A stretch of 5,871 nucleotides of DNA from JASFEQ01 sp050122535 (GTDB lineage: Bacteria > Desulfobacterota > DSM-4660 > Desulfatiglandales > HGW-15), in contig JASFIT010000308.1 of NCBI GenBank assembly GCA_050122535.1, positions 1 to 5,871 of the forward strand. Direction: 5' to 3'. Positions 5,337 through 5,871 of this stretch are shown one piece after another (within the stretch, counting starts at the first letter, position 1; each line of letters opens with the position of its first letter). Below the pieces are notes generated by a model, which worked only from the letters and a program-made list of their open reading frames with translations, searched no databases and was not told the origin of the DNA. The position numbers and the translations under genes are program-made.

Positions 5337-5871
5337 TTACCCTTTTCCCTGTAGAGCTTCCAAATTCTCCCTAGCGAAGTCGATGGATGGATCCAGTGCT
5401 AGGGCAAATTGGTAATAACGGATGGCATTGTCCTTGTCGCCCATATCCCGGTAATTGGAAGCGATATTGGCGTAATCAATGGCAGAGCTGGGATCCAATT
5501 GGAGGACCTTCCTGAAGCATTGGATGGCCTTTTCATGCTCTTTCAACTTGAAATAGCAGTATCCCATAAGATTGTGGATATCCGTCCTTTCACTGTCATG
5601 TTCTTCTCCCTTTTCGAGGGTGCTAATGGCCTCTTTGTATTGGGCCAGGTCTTTCAAGCAGACCCCCATATAAGAGTAAATGCTGGGAATGTCCTCCTTA
5701 TTGGGATTAAGCGCTAAGGCCCCTTCAAAATACTTCAGCGCCTGGGCCTGTTCATTTATGACCAGATGAGAGGTTCCCAAGAAAAATTTGACGTAGTATT
5801 TTCCGGGCATGAGCGCATCAATTTTTTTCAGCTCAGTGATTGCCCATCCAGGGACGCCGCTCTCTGCAATG
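5337..5871 (-). CDS. Tetratricopeptide-repeat protein, C-terminal part only
   Basis: The frame is open from the window edge to TAA at 5337-5339, giving 177 visible residues. The Met at 5810 is internal, because the reading frame continues unbroken upstream of it with TPR-like sequence (GWAITELKKIDALMPG). Four TPR units can be read, at about residues 23-56, 63-93, 97-128 and 131-162. They show the canonical pattern of small residues at helix contacts and Pro near the unit end (ALALNPN, VLQLDPS, ALALDPS). The protein ends shortly after the last unit. TPRs form superhelical protein-binding scaffolds, so this is probably a cytosolic or envelope-associated interaction module. No catalytic domain, signal peptide or membrane segment is visible in this part, and the N-terminal architecture lies outside the window. 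The specific role is therefore unknown. It is in the same orientation as the TauE gene 68 bp downstream. Confidence 0.9.
   Translation of the reverse strand, partial: IAESGVPGWAITELKKIDALMPGKYYVKFFLGTSHLVINEQAQALKYFEGALALNPNKEDIPSIYSYMGVCLKDLAQYKEAISTLEKGEEHDSERTDIHNLMGYCYFKLKEHEKAIQCFRKVLQLDPSSAIDYANIASNYRDMGDKDNAIRYYQFALALDPSIDFARENLEALQGKG

Overview
The window looks like chromosomal DNA from an anaerobic sulfate-reducing member of the Desulfobacterota (former Deltaproteobacteria). This rests on three things: a long TauE/SafE permease of a type I associate with dissimilatory sulfate reducers, a TauE + SLC13 + universal-stress-protein neighbourhood, and a remnant REP-associated tyrosine transposase whose N-terminus begins MPRQAR. 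The assignment comes from memory of these families, not from a search.

All intact genes are on the minus strand, so transcription runs from high to low coordinates. In that order they are: the C-terminal part of a tetratricopeptide-repeat (TPR) protein (5871-5337, 5' end outside the window); a TauE/SafE permease (5268-4315) with a TTG start and a strong Shine-Dalgarno; a 479-bp spacer holding a short dead transposon; an SLC13/DASS-type anion permease with two cytosolic TrkA-C domains (3796-2021) and its own sigma70-like promoter; a UspA-domain protein (1850-1389) with another good promoter; and a second, larger TauE/SafE permease (1255-1) whose last residues run off the window.

Three of the five genes are membrane carriers from families that move small oxyanions and organic anions (sulfate, sulfite, sulfoacetate, dicarboxylates). 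The most economical reading is a sulfur-oxyanion or organic-anion transport locus. The soluble UspA protein and the permease's TrkA-C domains are plausible nucleotide-responsive regulatory parts. Substrates cannot be read from the sequence.

The spacer between the two halves contains the most distinctive structure: a perfect 24-bp inverted repeat (3879-3902 and 4178-4201) bounding about 320 bp. Inside, on the plus strand, are the first ~33 residues and the last ~38 residues of a RAYT/IS200-like transposase, joined by a large internal deletion and broken by a further frameshift. It is a MITE-like internally deleted derivative lying just upstream of the SLC13 promoter. I found no CRISPR array, rRNA, tRNA, riboswitch or convincing rho-independent terminator, and nothing that I would call a wholly new system.
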